Shown in pieces: positions 8,818 to 18,803 of a stretch of DNA of 64,000 nt (position 1 is its first letter; each line of letters starts with the position of its first letter). A program made the position numbers and the translations under genes. The DNA comes from RFPI01 sp964470195 (GTDB lineage Bacteria; Pseudomonadota; Gammaproteobacteria; Burkholderiales; Methylophilaceae): assembly GCA_964470195.1 (NCBI GenBank), contig CAYYBG010000001.1, forward strand, positions 59,053 to 123,052, given 5' to 3'. Below the pieces are notes generated by a model. The model saw only the letters and a program-made list of their open reading frames with translations, was not told the DNA's origin and searched no databases.

Positions 8818-10650
8818 TTATTCCACCGTCACCGACTTCGCCAAGTTCCTGGGCTTATCTACATCAGTACCTCTTACCAACGCGGTGTGATAGGCAAGTA
8901 GTTGCACTGGAATTGAGTGCATCACGGGTGATAGCACTCCTACATGGCGAGGTGTTCTAATCACAAATAAACCATCACTAGTAGCAAAATGACTATCTGC
9001 ATCTGCAAATACAAATAACTGACCACCTCGTGCTTTGACTTCTTGCATATTGGATTTTACTTTTTCCAGTAAGGCATCATTGGGGGCTATCACTACCACA
9101 GGCATATTGTTATCTACCAAAGCCAAAGGGCCATGCTTAAGTTCGCCAGCTGGATAGGCTTCAGCGTGAATATAGGATATCTCTTTTAGTTTCAATGCGC
9201 CTTCAAGGGCAATAGGGTAGTGGATACCGCGACCAAGGAATAAGGCGTTTTGTTTTTCTGCGAATAACTTCGCCCATTCACTAATCTGTGGTTCTAAATT
9301 GAGCACGTGCTGGACACTGGTCGCTATTTGGCGCAATTCGGATAGGTAGTCTTGCTCTTGTTTTGCATCCACAAGACCTCGCATTTTTCCAAGCGTCACC
9401 GATAAGATGAACAAAGCTATCAACTGCGTTGTAAATGCTTTAGTCGATGCTACTCCTATCTCTGCTCCTGCTCTTGTATAAAATACCAATTTTGAAGACC
9501 TTGGAAGGGCACTTTCCATGACATTACAAATCGATAGAGTTTTATTGTGACCTAACTTAATAGCATGTTTTAGCGCTTCCATGGTGTCAAGTGTTTCGCC
9601 CGACTGAGAGATAGTAACGACTAACTGACTTGGGTTTGGTACGGAGTTTCTATAGCGGTATTCACTGGCAATTTCAACACTGGTTTGAATCTGAGCAATT
9701 TCTTCCAGCCAATATTTAGCTGTCATAGCAGCGTAATAGCTTGTGCCTGCAGCTAAAATTAATACGCTATCAACGTCTTGAAATACTTGCTTGGCTTGCA
9801 AACCAAACAAACTATCATCGAACTGTTGTAACTCCATCAGCGCATGCAAAGTATCCGTAATCGCCTTGGGTTGTTCGTAAATTTCTTTTTGCATGAAGTG
9901 GGTGTAAGGGCCCAACTCCATTGAGGATAACGTGACATCACTGGTATGTAAGGTACGATTTACTTGCCTTCCACTGGCGTCTTGAATCGTGACTTTATCA
10001 ACTGTCAATTCAGCGATATCACCATCTTCAAGATAAATAATTTGTTTGGTTTCTGCCAAAACTGCAGAAACATCGGAGGCTAGATAGTTAGCTTGATGCC
10101 CCAAGCCTATCAGCAATGGGCAACCATAACGTGCTACTACTATCTTATCCGCATCTTTCAAGGCAATCGCGGCAATCGCATAAGCACCCTGTAACTCAGC
10201 ACTGGCCATCACCACGGCAAGTTTTAGATTTTTAGTTTGTTGATAGTAATAATGAATCAGGTGAGCAATCACTTCAGTGTCTGTTTGAGAGCTGAATTCA
10301 TAACCCAGTTGAATGAGTCTGTGCCTTTGCTCATCGTGATTTTCAATAATACCGTTGTGTACAATGGCAATTTCGCCACCTGATATGTGGGGGTGGGCGT
10401 TATTTTCTGTCACCCCTCCATGGGTTGCCCAGCGTGTGTGGCCAATTCCTACTAATCCAGCTACTTGCTCAATTTCTGCTTGCGCTTGAAGTACACTTAC
10501 TCGGCCGACTGCACGAACTCGTTGAATCCCTTGTTGATTGATTACCGCAATACCTGCCGAATCATAGCCACGATATTCAAGCCGACTTAGGCCTGCGATT
10601 AATACTGGAACGATATCTTTTTTGGCTATAGCACCTACAATTCCACACAT
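8818..10650 (-). CDS. glmS: Glutamine--fructose-6-phosphate aminotransferase (isomerizing)
   Basis: GlmS makes glucosamine-6-phosphate from fructose-6-phosphate and glutamine, the first step toward UDP-GlcNAc. The 610 residues begin MCGIVGAI, so Cys becomes N-terminal after Met removal and acts as the glutaminase nucleophile. Two SIS sugar-isomerase domains follow (AAGTSYYAA, SQSGETLDT; then FLGRGIHYPIALEGALKLKE). The C-terminus ends PRNLAKSVTVE as in the family. It lies 17 bases downstream of glmU and is presumably co-transcribed with it. No leader RNA or glmS ribozyme is seen in that gap. Confidence 0.97.
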   Translation of the reverse strand: MCGIVGAIAKKDIVPVLIAGLSRLEYRGYDSAGIAVINQQGIQRVRAVGRVSVLQAQAEIEQVAGLVGIGHTRWATHGGVTENNAHPHISGGEIAIVHNGIIENHDEQRHRLIQLGYEFSSQTDTEVIAHLIHYYYQQTKNLKLAVVMASAELQGAYAIAAIALKDADKIVVARYGCPLLIGLGHQANYLASDVSAVLAETKQIIYLEDGDIAELTVDKVTIQDASGRQVNRTLHTSDVTLSSMELGPYTHFMQKEIYEQPKAITDTLHALMELQQFDDSLFGLQAKQVFQDVDSVLILAAGTSYYAAMTAKYWLEEIAQIQTSVEIASEYRYRNSVPNPSQLVVTISQSGETLDTMEALKHAIKLGHNKTLSICNVMESALPRSSKLVFYTRAGAEIGVASTKAFTTQLIALFILSVTLGKMRGLVDAKQEQDYLSELRQIATSVQHVLNLEPQISEWAKLFAEKQNALFLGRGIHYPIALEGALKLKEISYIHAEAYPAGELKHGPLALVDNNMPVVVIAPNDALLEKVKSNMQEVKARGGQLFVFADADSHFATSDGLFVIRTPRHVGVLSPVMHSIPVQLLAYHTALVRGTDVDKPRNLAKSVTVE

Positions 10651-10667
10651 AGATAATTGCTATCCTT

Positions 10668-12044
10668 TTAGGTTTTAGGTTTTTTTACTGGTCTTTTCCA
10701 ACCAGGCACGCTGATTTGTTGTTTGGCACGACAAACAGTCAGCTGATCAGCAGGGGCATTTTTGGTAATTGTTGAACCGGCGGCAATCGTGGCATTTTTC
10801 CCAACAATTACTGGGGCTACCAGCTGAGTATCAGAACCGATAAAAGCACCATCTTCAATAACGGTTCGATATTTATTTGCCCCGTCATAATTACATGTGA
10901 TTGTGCCAGCACCTATATTGACTCCACTCCCAATGTCACTGTCACCTAAATAGGATAAATGGTTTGCCTTGCTTGCTCGTTGGATATGGGTGTTTTTTAA
11001 TTCGACAAAATTACCAATGTGAACTTCATCTTCAAGTTTGCTATTTGGTCTAATTCTGGCAAAAGGGCCAATCTGACAATTTTCTCCGACCTGGCTGTCC
11101 TCAATTTGACAGTTTGGCTGTATATGGGTGGCCTTGCTGATAGTGCTATTTTTGATAATACTGTAAGCGCCCACTTTCACTCTATCACCCAATACCACTT
11201 TACCTTCAAATATACATCCAACATCAATCTGTACATCTTGTCCGACAACTAGGTCACCACGCACATCTATTCGATGAGGATCGTACAAGGTGACTCCCCG
11301 TTGCATTAAATCTTGCGCATAGCGATATTGATAAACTCGTTCTAGTTTAGCTAAATCGGATTTACTATTAATACCCTCTACATTCATTTCATCTTGAGCA
11401 GAGGCTGTATGAATCTCATAACCCTGTTTAACTGCCATGGCTATGATATCTGTAAGATAAAACTCTCCCTGAGCATTTTGATTTGTAAGTTGCGATAACC
11501 ATGGTTTTAGATTGGTGTTATGGATGCACATGATGCCTGTGTTGACTTCATTTATTTTGCGTTGCTCCAGATTAGTATCTTTATGCTCTACAATTGATTC
11601 AACATTTCCTTGTAGATTGCGTACAATTCGACCATAGCCATCCGGCTGTTGTTTTTTAACAGTCATTAGTCCTAGGACATGGGTCGCTTGTATGAGTTGT
11701 TGACATGCACTCACTGAGACAAGAGGAACATCTCCTAGTAATACTAATGTATGTGCTTCATCATCTAAATATTGAATAGTTTGTTGTAAAGCGTGCCCGG
11801 TTCCTAATTGTTGAGATTGTTCTACCCATATTAAATCACTCTGATTAGCAAATTGCTCACGAACTTGCATACCTCCATATCCATATACCACAATGATTTT
11901 TTGCGCCACTAATTGACGTGCTGCGGCAAGCACATGGGCAAGTAAAGGCTGACCAGCCAGCTGATGCAAAACTTTGGGAGTATCTGAGCACATACGTGTG
12001 CCTTTTCCCGCAGCTAGAATGACAATATTCAGTTTTTTTGACAT
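10668..12044 (-). CDS. glmU: Bifunctional UDP-GlcNAc pyrophosphorylase / glucosamine-1-phosphate acetyltransferase
   Basis: GlmU acetylates GlcN-1-P and then transfers UMP to give UDP-GlcNAc for peptidoglycan and LPS. The 458 residues start with the uridyltransferase signature LAAGKGTRM, near residue 10. After a Rossmann-like domain comes a left-handed beta-helix of hexapeptide repeats (roughly 250-440), including the acetyl-CoA region IGAGTITCNYDGANKYRT. It follows the atp operon terminator by about 90 bases and precedes glmS, so glmU-glmS most likely has its own promoter in 12045-12130. I could not identify that promoter confidently. Confidence 0.97.
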   Translation of the reverse strand: MSKKLNIVILAAGKGTRMCSDTPKVLHQLAGQPLLAHVLAAARQLVAQKIIVVYGYGGMQVREQFANQSDLIWVEQSQQLGTGHALQQTIQYLDDEAHTLVLLGDVPLVSVSACQQLIQATHVLGLMTVKKQQPDGYGRIVRNLQGNVESIVEHKDTNLEQRKINEVNTGIMCIHNTNLKPWLSQLTNQNAQGEFYLTDIIAMAVKQGYEIHTASAQDEMNVEGINSKSDLAKLERVYQYRYAQDLMQRGVTLYDPHRIDVRGDLVVGQDVQIDVGCIFEGKVVLGDRVKVGAYSIIKNSTISKATHIQPNCQIEDSQVGENCQIGPFARIRPNSKLEDEVHIGNFVELKNTHIQRASKANHLSYLGDSDIGSGVNIGAGTITCNYDGANKYRTVIEDGAFIGSDTQLVAPVIVGKNATIAAGSTITKNAPADQLTVCRAKQQISVPGWKRPVKKPKT

Positions 12045-12132
12045 AGCTATAGGCGAATGTGATTAAGCTTTAAATTGTAATAGATAACTGCTCGGACAAG
12101 ATAAAAATGCTAGCGAATTCTGCTCAACAAAC

Positions 12133-12156
12133 AAAAAAGGCAGCCTTGGCTGCCTT
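12133..12156 (-). terminator. Rho-independent terminator of the atp operon
   Basis: On the minus strand a perfect 9-bp inverted repeat, AAGGCAGCC / GGCTGCCTT, is followed by a T run. It lies just after the atpC stop. It marks the end of the ATP synthase transcript and separates it from glmU. Confidence 0.88.
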
Positions 12157-12162
12157 GTTTTG

Positions 12163-12588
12163 TTAGTGTACTTTTTTACGCAGTTTTGAGATGGCCTGTA
12201 ATTGAGCAAGCGCTTCGGCGAGCTCTGTCTGAGCAAGTGCGTAATTAACCTCGCTGGCATTACTCTTCAAAGTTTCTTCAGCGATACGTTTTGCTTCTAA
12301 CGCTTTTGCTTCATCCAAATCATGTCCACGTATTGCAGTATCAGCCAATACTGTCACCAAACCTGGCTGAACTTCCAATATACCGCCAGAAACGAAAATC
12401 AATTGTTCTTCGTCACTATCGGCCACTGTAATTCGTAATGCACCTGGTTTAATACTGGTGAGCATGGGTGTGTGACGTGGATAAATACCGACTTCACCCA
12501 TCAATGCTGGCGCAACAATAAAGGTCGCTTCACCAGAAAAAATGGACTCTTCTGCACTAACCACATCAATTTTAATTGTTGTTGCCAT
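12163..12588 (-). CDS. atpC: ATP synthase F1 epsilon subunit
   Basis: Epsilon is part of the central stalk and inhibits ATP hydrolysis through its C-terminal helices. The 141 residues show the N-terminal beta-sandwich (VVSAEESIFSGEA; GEVGIYPRHTPMLTSIKPG) and a helical hairpin rich in Ala, Glu and Leu near 95-138. The length is typical. It is the last gene of the nine-gene atp operon, 42 bases after atpD, and is followed directly by a terminator. Confidence 0.95.
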   Translation of the reverse strand: MATTIKIDVVSAEESIFSGEATFIVAPALMGEVGIYPRHTPMLTSIKPGALRITVADSDEEQLIFVSGGILEVQPGLVTVLADTAIRGHDLDEAKALEAKRIAEETLKSNASEVNYALAQTELAEALAQLQAISKLRKKVH

Positions 12589-12630
12589 ATCAAACCTTTC
12601 TAATTAAGCCCTATTCCTAGCTTTGCCCAA

Positions 12631-14046
12631 TTACAGAGTTTTGGCTTTTTCAACAGCTTCTTCGATATTACCAACCATATAGAAGGCCTGTTCTGGCAAA
12701 TCATCATAGTCACCATTCACAATACCTTTGAAACCTTTGATGGTATCTTTTAAAGGCACATATTTGCCTGGGGAACCAGTAAATACCTCCGCAACGTGGA
12801 ATGGTTGCGACAAGAAACGTTGGATTTTACGTGCACGAGCAACCGCTAATTTATCTTCTGGTGCCAATTCGTCCATACCCAAAATAGCAATAATGTCGCG
12901 CAATTCTTTGTAGCGTTGCAATGTTGATTGAACTGCACGAGCTACCGTGTAATGCTCTTCACCCACGATCAAAGGATCTAGCTGACGTGAAGTTGAGTCG
13001 AGTGGATCTACCGCAGGGTAAATACCCAAAGAGGCGATGTCACGTGATAGCACAACAGTGGAGTCCAAATGTTGGAATGTGGTAGCTGGAGATGGGTCAG
13101 TCAAGTCATCCGCAGGTACATAAACCGCTTGAATTGAGGTAATGGACCCGACTTTAGTGGAAGTAATACGCTCTTGTAGAACACCCATTTCTTCAGCCAA
13201 TGTAGGTTGATAACCTACCGCAGATGGCATACGACCTAACAGAGCAGATACTTCTGTACCTGCCAATGTATAACGGTAGATATTGTCAACGAAGAACAAA
13301 ATATCACGGCCTTCGTCACGGAATTTTTCTGCCATCGTTAGGCCAGAAAGAGCAACACGTAAACGGTTGCCTGGTGGTTCGTTCATTTGACCGAATACCA
13401 TCGCTACCTTAGATTCTTCCATGTTATCTAATTTAATAACACCTGCCTCTGCCATTTCGTGATAGAAGTCGTTACCCTCACGAGTACGCTCACCTACACC
13501 AGCGAATACGGATAAACCTGAGTGCTCTTTGGCAATATTGTTAATCAATTCCAACATGTTCACTGTTTTGCCAACACCAGCACCGCCAAACAAACCGACC
13601 TTGCCGCCTTTAGCAAAAGGACATACCAAATCAATCACTTTGATACCTGTTTCAAGCAAATCAACAGAAGGTGACAATTCTTCAAAAGTTGGCGCTGGTT
13701 GGTGGATCTCACGTTTCTCTTTTGCCTTGATTGGGCCAGCTTCATCAATTGGACGACCCAATACATCCATAATACGACCAAGAGTGGCGTTACCAACTGG
13801 AACAGAAATACCTGCACCAGTTGCTTTTACTTCCATACCGCGTCGTAAACCGTCTGTAGAGCCCATCGCAATGGTTCTAACAATACCATCACCTAATTGT
13901 TGTTGTACCTCGAATGTCAGACCTTCCTCAACGGCTGGGTCTTTCTCATCCAAAATCAAAGCTTCGTAAACTTTTGGCATTTGGTCACGGGCGAATTCCA
14001 CGTCAACCACAGCGCCGATACACTGAACCACTTTACCTTGACTCAT
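12631..14046 (-). CDS. atpD: ATP synthase F1 beta subunit
   Basis: This is the catalytic subunit of F1. The 471 residues include Walker A GGAGVGKT in the first half, the DELSEED-type segment (here MDELAPEDK) and the family N-terminus QGKVVQCIGAVVDVEF. The frame stays open to 14118 through an upstream TTG, but ATG 14046 is preferred. It is preceded by AGGGA at suitable spacing, it matches the family N-terminus, and it removes an overlap with atpG. Gaps are 40 bases from atpG and 42 to atpC. Confidence 0.97.
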   Translation of the reverse strand: MSQGKVVQCIGAVVDVEFARDQMPKVYEALILDEKDPAVEEGLTFEVQQQLGDGIVRTIAMGSTDGLRRGMEVKATGAGISVPVGNATLGRIMDVLGRPIDEAGPIKAKEKREIHQPAPTFEELSPSVDLLETGIKVIDLVCPFAKGGKVGLFGGAGVGKTVNMLELINNIAKEHSGLSVFAGVGERTREGNDFYHEMAEAGVIKLDNMEESKVAMVFGQMNEPPGNRLRVALSGLTMAEKFRDEGRDILFFVDNIYRYTLAGTEVSALLGRMPSAVGYQPTLAEEMGVLQERITSTKVGSITSIQAVYVPADDLTDPSPATTFQHLDSTVVLSRDIASLGIYPAVDPLDSTSRQLDPLIVGEEHYTVARAVQSTLQRYKELRDIIAILGMDELAPEDKLAVARARKIQRFLSQPFHVAEVFTGSPGKYVPLKDTIKGFKGIVNGDYDDLPEQAFYMVGNIEEAVEKAKTL

Positions 14047-14086
14047 TTTAATTTCCCTATCTATGCTTAATTCGTGTTGATACCGA

Positions 14087-14956
14087 TTAACCCGATACCG
14101 CTGCCGCACCGCCAACAATCTCTGAAATTTCTTTCGTAATTGCAGCCTGACGCGCCTTGTTGTATACCAACTTCAAATCATTAATTACAGTCTTTGCATT
14201 ATCTGATGCAGCCTTCATAGCAACCATACGAGCGCTTTGCTCAGAAGCCATATTTTCAGCAACTGCTTGATAAATTAAAGATTCGATATATCTCACCATT
14301 AAATCATCAATAATTGGTTGAGCATCTGGTTCGTAGATGTAATCCCATTGACCCTGAGGTGCTCCCAATTTCTCACCTGATAAAGGAAGTAGTTGTTCCA
14401 AAATCGGCTCTTGTTTCATGGTGTTGATAAAACGGTTATATGCAATATAAAGCTGGTCGATTTCACCGGCTATATAGGCATCTAGCATCACCTTTACTGG
14501 GCCAATCAACTTATCGATATGAGGTGCATCACCCAAGCCAACCAAAGAAGATTTCACATCAGCATTCATTCTGCTCATGAAAGAACTACCTTTGTTACCA
14601 ATTGCGCATACTTTCACACCCAGATTTTTCTTCGACCATTCTTGCATTTGGTTAACAGAAATTCTAAGTACATTGGTATTCAAGCCACCACACAAACCCT
14701 TATCGGAAGTAATCACAATCACTCCGATATTTTTAACATCATTTCTTTTAATCAAAAAAGGATGTTTGTATTCTGGCTCTGCGTGGGACATATGAGCAGC
14801 TACATTGCGGATTTTCTCAGCGTAAGGACGTGCCGAACGCATCCGGTCTTGGGCCTTGCGCATTTTTGATGCAGCGACCATTTCCATTGCTTTAGTAATC
14901 TTCCGTGTATTTTCTACACTTTTGATTTTTGTCCTGATTTCTTTACTACCGGGCAT
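14087..14956 (-). CDS. atpG: ATP synthase F1 gamma subunit
   Basis: Gamma is the rotating central shaft coupling proton flow to catalysis. The 289 residues begin with the coiled-coil segment (EIRTKIKSVENTRKITKAME, MVAASKMRKAQ). They contain the Rossmann-like middle (VITSDKGLCGGLN) and end with the second coil, SDNAKTVINDLKLVYNKARQ, followed by ITKEISEIVGGAAA. Length and ends match the family. It lies 18 bases after atpA and 40 before atpD. Confidence 0.97.
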   Translation of the reverse strand: MPGSKEIRTKIKSVENTRKITKAMEMVAASKMRKAQDRMRSARPYAEKIRNVAAHMSHAEPEYKHPFLIKRNDVKNIGVIVITSDKGLCGGLNTNVLRISVNQMQEWSKKNLGVKVCAIGNKGSSFMSRMNADVKSSLVGLGDAPHIDKLIGPVKVMLDAYIAGEIDQLYIAYNRFINTMKQEPILEQLLPLSGEKLGAPQGQWDYIYEPDAQPIIDDLMVRYIESLIYQAVAENMASEQSARMVAMKAASDNAKTVINDLKLVYNKARQAAITKEISEIVGGAAAVSG

Positions 14957-14974
14957 GTTGTCTCCAGTACCGCT

Positions 14975-16516
14975 TTAGTAAGCGCTGTTGGCTTTAAAGT
15001 CTTCAATCGCTTTGGTCAATGTAGCCTCGTCATCCTTAGATAAATCTAAGGTCTTAGTAATATTATCTACTAGTGACTTGTATTTAGCACGGATGAATGC
15101 ATGTAATGCAGATTCAAAAGCTAATACTTTATTCACAGGCACATCATCCAAAAAGCCTTTATTGGCTGCATGCAAGCTGATCGCCATATCAGCCACAGAA
15201 AGTGGTGCATATTGCGGTTGCTTCATCAATTCTGTCACCAAACGACCACGTTCCAGTTGTTTACGGGTAGCTTCGTCAAGATCTGATGCGAACTGAGCAA
15301 AGGCGGCCAATTCTCGATATTGTGCAAGTGCTAAACGCACACCACCACCCAATTTTTTAATAACCTTAGTTTGCGCAGCACCACCTACGCGAGATACTGA
15401 AATACCCGCATTGATCGCTGGACGGATACCTGCGTTAAACAAGTCAGTTTCCAAGAAAATTTGACCATCAGTAATCGAGATCACATTGGTAGGAACGAAA
15501 GCAGATACGTCACCAGCTTGTGTTTCAATGATTGGTAATGCAGTCAATGATCCTGTTTTACCTTTTACTTTGCCACCAGTGAATTTCTCAACATATTCTT
15601 CATTTACACGGGCTGCACGCTCTAGTAGACGTGAGTGCAAATAGAAAACGTCACCAGGATAAGCTTCACGGCCTGGAGGACGACGTAGTAACAGGGAGAT
15701 TTGACGATATGCAACAGCTTGTTTGGACAAATCGTCATAAATAATCAATGCATCTTCACCACGGTCACGGAAGTATTCGCCCATGGTACAACCTGCATAA
15801 GGCGCTATAAATTGTAGGGCAGCTGAGTCAGATGCAGAGGCTGCAACAACAATCGTGTAATCCATCGCACCATATTGTTCCAATTTACGTACTACGTTAG
15901 CGATAGTAGATGCTTTTTGGCCCACCGCAACATAGATACAGGTCATATTTTGACCCTTTTGATTAATGATAGCGTCCACTGCAACTGCGGTCTTACCAGT
16001 TTGTCGATCACCAATAATTAATTCACGTTGACCACGACCAACTGGTACCATAGAGTCAACTGACTTGAGACCAGTTTGCACTGGCTGAGAAACAGATTTA
16101 CGCGCAATCACACCTGGCGCAACTTTCTCAATTTTGTCGGTCATCTTCGCTTTAATTGGGCCTTTCCCATCAATCGGACGACCTAAGGCGTCTACAACAC
16201 GGCCAATCAATTCTGGCCCAACAGGCACCTCTAAAATTTTTCCGGTACATTTACAAATATCACCTTCGGTAATGTGCTCATAGTCACCCAATACCACCGC
16301 ACCAACGGAGTCACGCTCCAGATTCAATGCAAGACCAAAAGTGTTATTTGGGAACTCGATCATTTCGCCGGCCATCACGTTGGACAAGCCATGAATGCGG
16401 ACAATACCATCCGTTACTGAAACGACCGTACCTTGAGTGCGGGCTTCTGCTGCAGAGGAGAAATTCTCTAATCTGCTTTTAATCAGTTCACTGATTTCTG
16501 ATGTTGATAACTGCAT
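14975..16516 (-). CDS. atpA: ATP synthase F1 alpha subunit
   Basis: This is the non-catalytic nucleotide-binding subunit of the alpha3beta3 ring. The 513 residues carry Walker A GDRQTGKT, the alpha signature region (PAINAGISVSRVGGAAQ) and the N-terminal membrane-proximal segment ISELIKSRLENFSS, which contacts delta. The length is the same as most proteobacterial AtpA proteins. The gene sits between atpH and atpG in the canonical order. Confidence 0.98.
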   Translation of the reverse strand: MQLSTSEISELIKSRLENFSSAAEARTQGTVVSVTDGIVRIHGLSNVMAGEMIEFPNNTFGLALNLERDSVGAVVLGDYEHITEGDICKCTGKILEVPVGPELIGRVVDALGRPIDGKGPIKAKMTDKIEKVAPGVIARKSVSQPVQTGLKSVDSMVPVGRGQRELIIGDRQTGKTAVAVDAIINQKGQNMTCIYVAVGQKASTIANVVRKLEQYGAMDYTIVVAASASDSAALQFIAPYAGCTMGEYFRDRGEDALIIYDDLSKQAVAYRQISLLLRRPPGREAYPGDVFYLHSRLLERAARVNEEYVEKFTGGKVKGKTGSLTALPIIETQAGDVSAFVPTNVISITDGQIFLETDLFNAGIRPAINAGISVSRVGGAAQTKVIKKLGGGVRLALAQYRELAAFAQFASDLDEATRKQLERGRLVTELMKQPQYAPLSVADMAISLHAANKGFLDDVPVNKVLAFESALHAFIRAKYKSLVDNITKTLDLSKDDEATLTKAIEDFKANSAY

Positions 16517-16568
16517 TTTATCTGTCTCCTGACCTAATCCGGTCTAACCTTATGTATTCAAACTTTTG

Positions 16569-17105
16569 CTAGCTTTTAAGTGCATATTCCAATGATTGAA
16601 GCTGGCCACGCACAGAGGCATCAATCACAGTATCCCCTACCACGATTTTGATACCACCAATTAATTCTGAATCGACTTTCACTTCTGCTTCAATTTTCTT
16701 ACCAAACTTTGTTTCGAGTTGTTTGATTAGAGATTTTACTTGCGCCTCAGCAGGTTCAACTGCCGCAGTAAGCTCTGCCTCGAGCACACCTTCATGCTCA
16801 TCTTTCAGCGTCTCGAAGGCAGCAACAATATCAGCCACGATGCCTAAACGATTATTTTCGACTAGTAGCTTGATTAAGTTGATGGCTGTTTCAGAGAGCT
16901 TACCTGAGAAAATTGCCAATAAAGCTTTCTCTAAGTCTTGTGAAGATAGCTTTGGATCGTCAATCATCGCGCTCACACGTGCATCAGAAACTACTGCAGC
17001 AATCAGCGACAGTTCATCTGACCATTGAGTAAGCGCCTTTTTTTCCTTAGCCAGCTTAAATATTGCAACGGCATAAGGTCTTGCTATGGTTATCGCTTCA
17101 GCCAT
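16569..17105 (-). CDS. atpH: ATP synthase F1 delta subunit
   Basis: Delta links the peripheral stalk to the top of alpha3beta3. The 178 residues have the helical N-terminal bundle (ARPYAVAIFKLAKEKKALTQ) and the conserved C-terminal beta element SELIGGIKIVVGDTVIDASV, then RGQLQSLEYAL. It lies 17 bases after atpF and 52 before atpA. Confidence 0.95.
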   Translation of the reverse strand: MAEAITIARPYAVAIFKLAKEKKALTQWSDELSLIAAVVSDARVSAMIDDPKLSSQDLEKALLAIFSGKLSETAINLIKLLVENNRLGIVADIVAAFETLKDEHEGVLEAELTAAVEPAEAQVKSLIKQLETKFGKKIEAEVKVDSELIGGIKIVVGDTVIDASVRGQLQSLEYALKS

Positions 17106-17122
17106 GATTTAGCCAGCGCCTC

Positions 17123-17593
17123 CTACAACTCGTTTGCGATTGAAGTCAAAATCTCAGCGTGCGCTTTAGCGTCAATTTCTTTACGCAAGATTTTTTCTGC
17201 GCCAGCGATAGCCAAGGCAGATACTTGCTGACGCAAACCTTCTTTAGCACGATTGATTTCCTGATCGATTTCAGCCTTGGCGCCAGTAATAATGCGCTCT
17301 CCTTCTGATTTCGCGTTAGCTTTTGCTTCCTCGACAATTTCTGTCGCACGCTTCTCAGCCAAAGCCAAGATTTCTGCGGCCTTATGTTTAGCCTCTGCCA
17401 AAGCATCTGCCGCACGTTTAGAGGACTGCTCAAGTTCGGCTCGACCACGCTCACCTGCAGCTAAACCATCAGCAATCTCTTTTTGACGAGTTTCAATAGC
17501 GGTTAGCAAAGGAGGCCACACAAATTTAATTGTGAACACAATGAGCACGAGGAATGCGATTGCCTGCGCTACAAGTGTAAAGTTAATATCCAT
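17123..17593 (-). CDS. atpF: ATP synthase Fo b subunit
   Basis: The b dimer forms the peripheral stator stalk. The 156 residues start with one membrane helix (residues about 5-26, LVAQAIAFLVLIVFTIKFVW). A long Ala/Glu/Lys-rich coiled coil (about 30-140) follows, as in the family. It lies 36 bases after atpE and 17 before atpH. An Ala-rich alternative frame inside this gene is a shadow. Confidence 0.96.
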   Translation of the reverse strand: MDINFTLVAQAIAFLVLIVFTIKFVWPPLLTAIETRQKEIADGLAAGERGRAELEQSSKRAADALAEAKHKAAEILALAEKRATEIVEEAKANAKSEGERIITGAKAEIDQEINRAKEGLRQQVSALAIAGAEKILRKEIDAKAHAEILTSIANEL

Positions 17594-17629
17594 TTTTGCT
17601 CCCGGATTTAATTAAGCTATGACAATTTC

Positions 17630-17905
17630 TTAGTGAGCAACAACGCTTAACAACGGATTAGCAAATGCAAACATCATGGCCAAACCAACACCGATAATGA
17701 AAGATGCGTCAATCAGACCCAATAGCAAGAATACTTTACCTTGCAATGCTGGAATCATTTCAGGTTGACGTGCTGCACCTTCCAAGAAACTTGCACACAT
17801 GATACCAATACCGATACAGGCACCTGCAGCACCCAAACCAATAATCAAACCGATACCGATACCTGTATAGGCTTGAATTTGAGCTAAAAATTGAACTGCT
17901 TCCAT
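17630..17905 (-). CDS. atpE: ATP synthase Fo c subunit
   Basis: Subunits c form the rotor ring that carries protons. The 91 residues are two membrane helices joined by the polar loop ARQPE. The first is Gly/Ala-rich (IGLIIGLGAAGACIGIGI). The second carries the proton-binding Asp in LLGLIDASFIIGVGLA. The sodium-ring pattern Q...ES is not seen, so proton coupling is likely. ATG 17905 is preferred over the in-frame TTG 17920 because AAAGGAAA lies just upstream of ATG and the TTG would include that SD. Confidence 0.96.
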   Translation of the reverse strand: MEAVQFLAQIQAYTGIGIGLIIGLGAAGACIGIGIMCASFLEGAARQPEMIPALQGKVFLLLGLIDASFIIGVGLAMMFAFANPLLSVVAH

Positions 17906-17969
17906 TGTGTTTCCTTTCAAAATTAACGGATATACAAATTTACTTCTTAAAAAAACTACAAAAAAACGA

Positions 17970-18782
17970 TTAATGACTCTCTTCAGCCATAGCCAAATAG
18001 ACTACGGTTAACATCATGAAGATAAAGGCTTGTAATGCCACAATCAGAATGTGAAAGATGGACCATCCCGCACCCAATATCGCTCCCGCAACAGTTCCAG
18101 TCAAACCAGTCGCAGCCCACAAGCCCAGTAATAAAAATATCACTTCACCAGCATACATATTGCCGAAAAGTCGAAGAGAGTGAGAAAGTGGTTTAGAGAC
18201 ATATTCAATCAGGTTAAAAAGGAAGTTGGCTGGCCAAATGATGGGATTACTTCCAAATGGCGCACAGAAGAGTTCATGTATCCAACCACCTAAACCCTTG
18301 GCTCGAATGGCAAATCTAATCATCAACATCCAAACTGTGAGTGCTAAAGCGAAGGTAGTGTTGACATCAGAGGTCGGGACCACACGCCATTTGACGTGTT
18401 CCCCACCAATAGCACTGGCAATGGCGGCAACCCAGTCGACTGGCAAGAAGTCCATCGCATTCATAAGCAATACCCAAACAAACACGGTTAGTGCCGCTGG
18501 GGCAATAAACTTATGTCTATCTCCATGGTAGATATTTTTTACTTGGTCATCGATGAAGGTGAATAACAACTCAATAAAAGCTTGGCGCTTTGTGGGAACC
18601 CCAGATGTGGCACCTCGTACCACCCAAAAAATCAGACCCATTGCTAGCATACCCAAGATGATAGACATCACGAGTGTGTCAACGTGAATAGACCAAAAAG
18701 CTCCCTGCTGAATTGGGTGGGTATTAAATGATAAATGGTGTTCGATATAACCAGATGGTGTTAATGCGTGTTCAGTTGCCAT
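17970..18782 (-). CDS. atpB: ATP synthase Fo a subunit
   Basis: Subunit a forms the two proton half-channels against the c ring. The 270 residues have five to six membrane helices and the essential-arginine region SHSLRLFGNMYAGEVIFLLL. The conserved N-terminal TPSGYIEHHLSF and the late Gln-containing helix ILIVALQAFIFMMLTVVYLA are also present. It lies 21 bases after atpI and 49 before atpE. Confidence 0.97.
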   Translation of the reverse strand: MATEHALTPSGYIEHHLSFNTHPIQQGAFWSIHVDTLVMSIILGMLAMGLIFWVVRGATSGVPTKRQAFIELLFTFIDDQVKNIYHGDRHKFIAPAALTVFVWVLLMNAMDFLPVDWVAAIASAIGGEHVKWRVVPTSDVNTTFALALTVWMLMIRFAIRAKGLGGWIHELFCAPFGSNPIIWPANFLFNLIEYVSKPLSHSLRLFGNMYAGEVIFLLLGLWAATGLTGTVAGAILGAGWSIFHILIVALQAFIFMMLTVVYLAMAEESH

Positions 18783-18803
18783 ATTTATCTATCAATATTC
18801 AAT

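Noticed and set aside
10651..10667. glmS ribozyme or riboswitch ahead of glmS
   Set aside because: The glmU-glmS gap is only 17 bases, and such ribozymes are not expected in this group.
13529..13969. Plus-strand 146-residue open frame inside atpD
   Set aside because: It is a shadow of the strongly conserved atpD coding strand.
14047..14118. N-terminal extension of atpD upstream of ATG 14046
   Set aside because: It overlaps atpG, contains the true SD and is not family-like.
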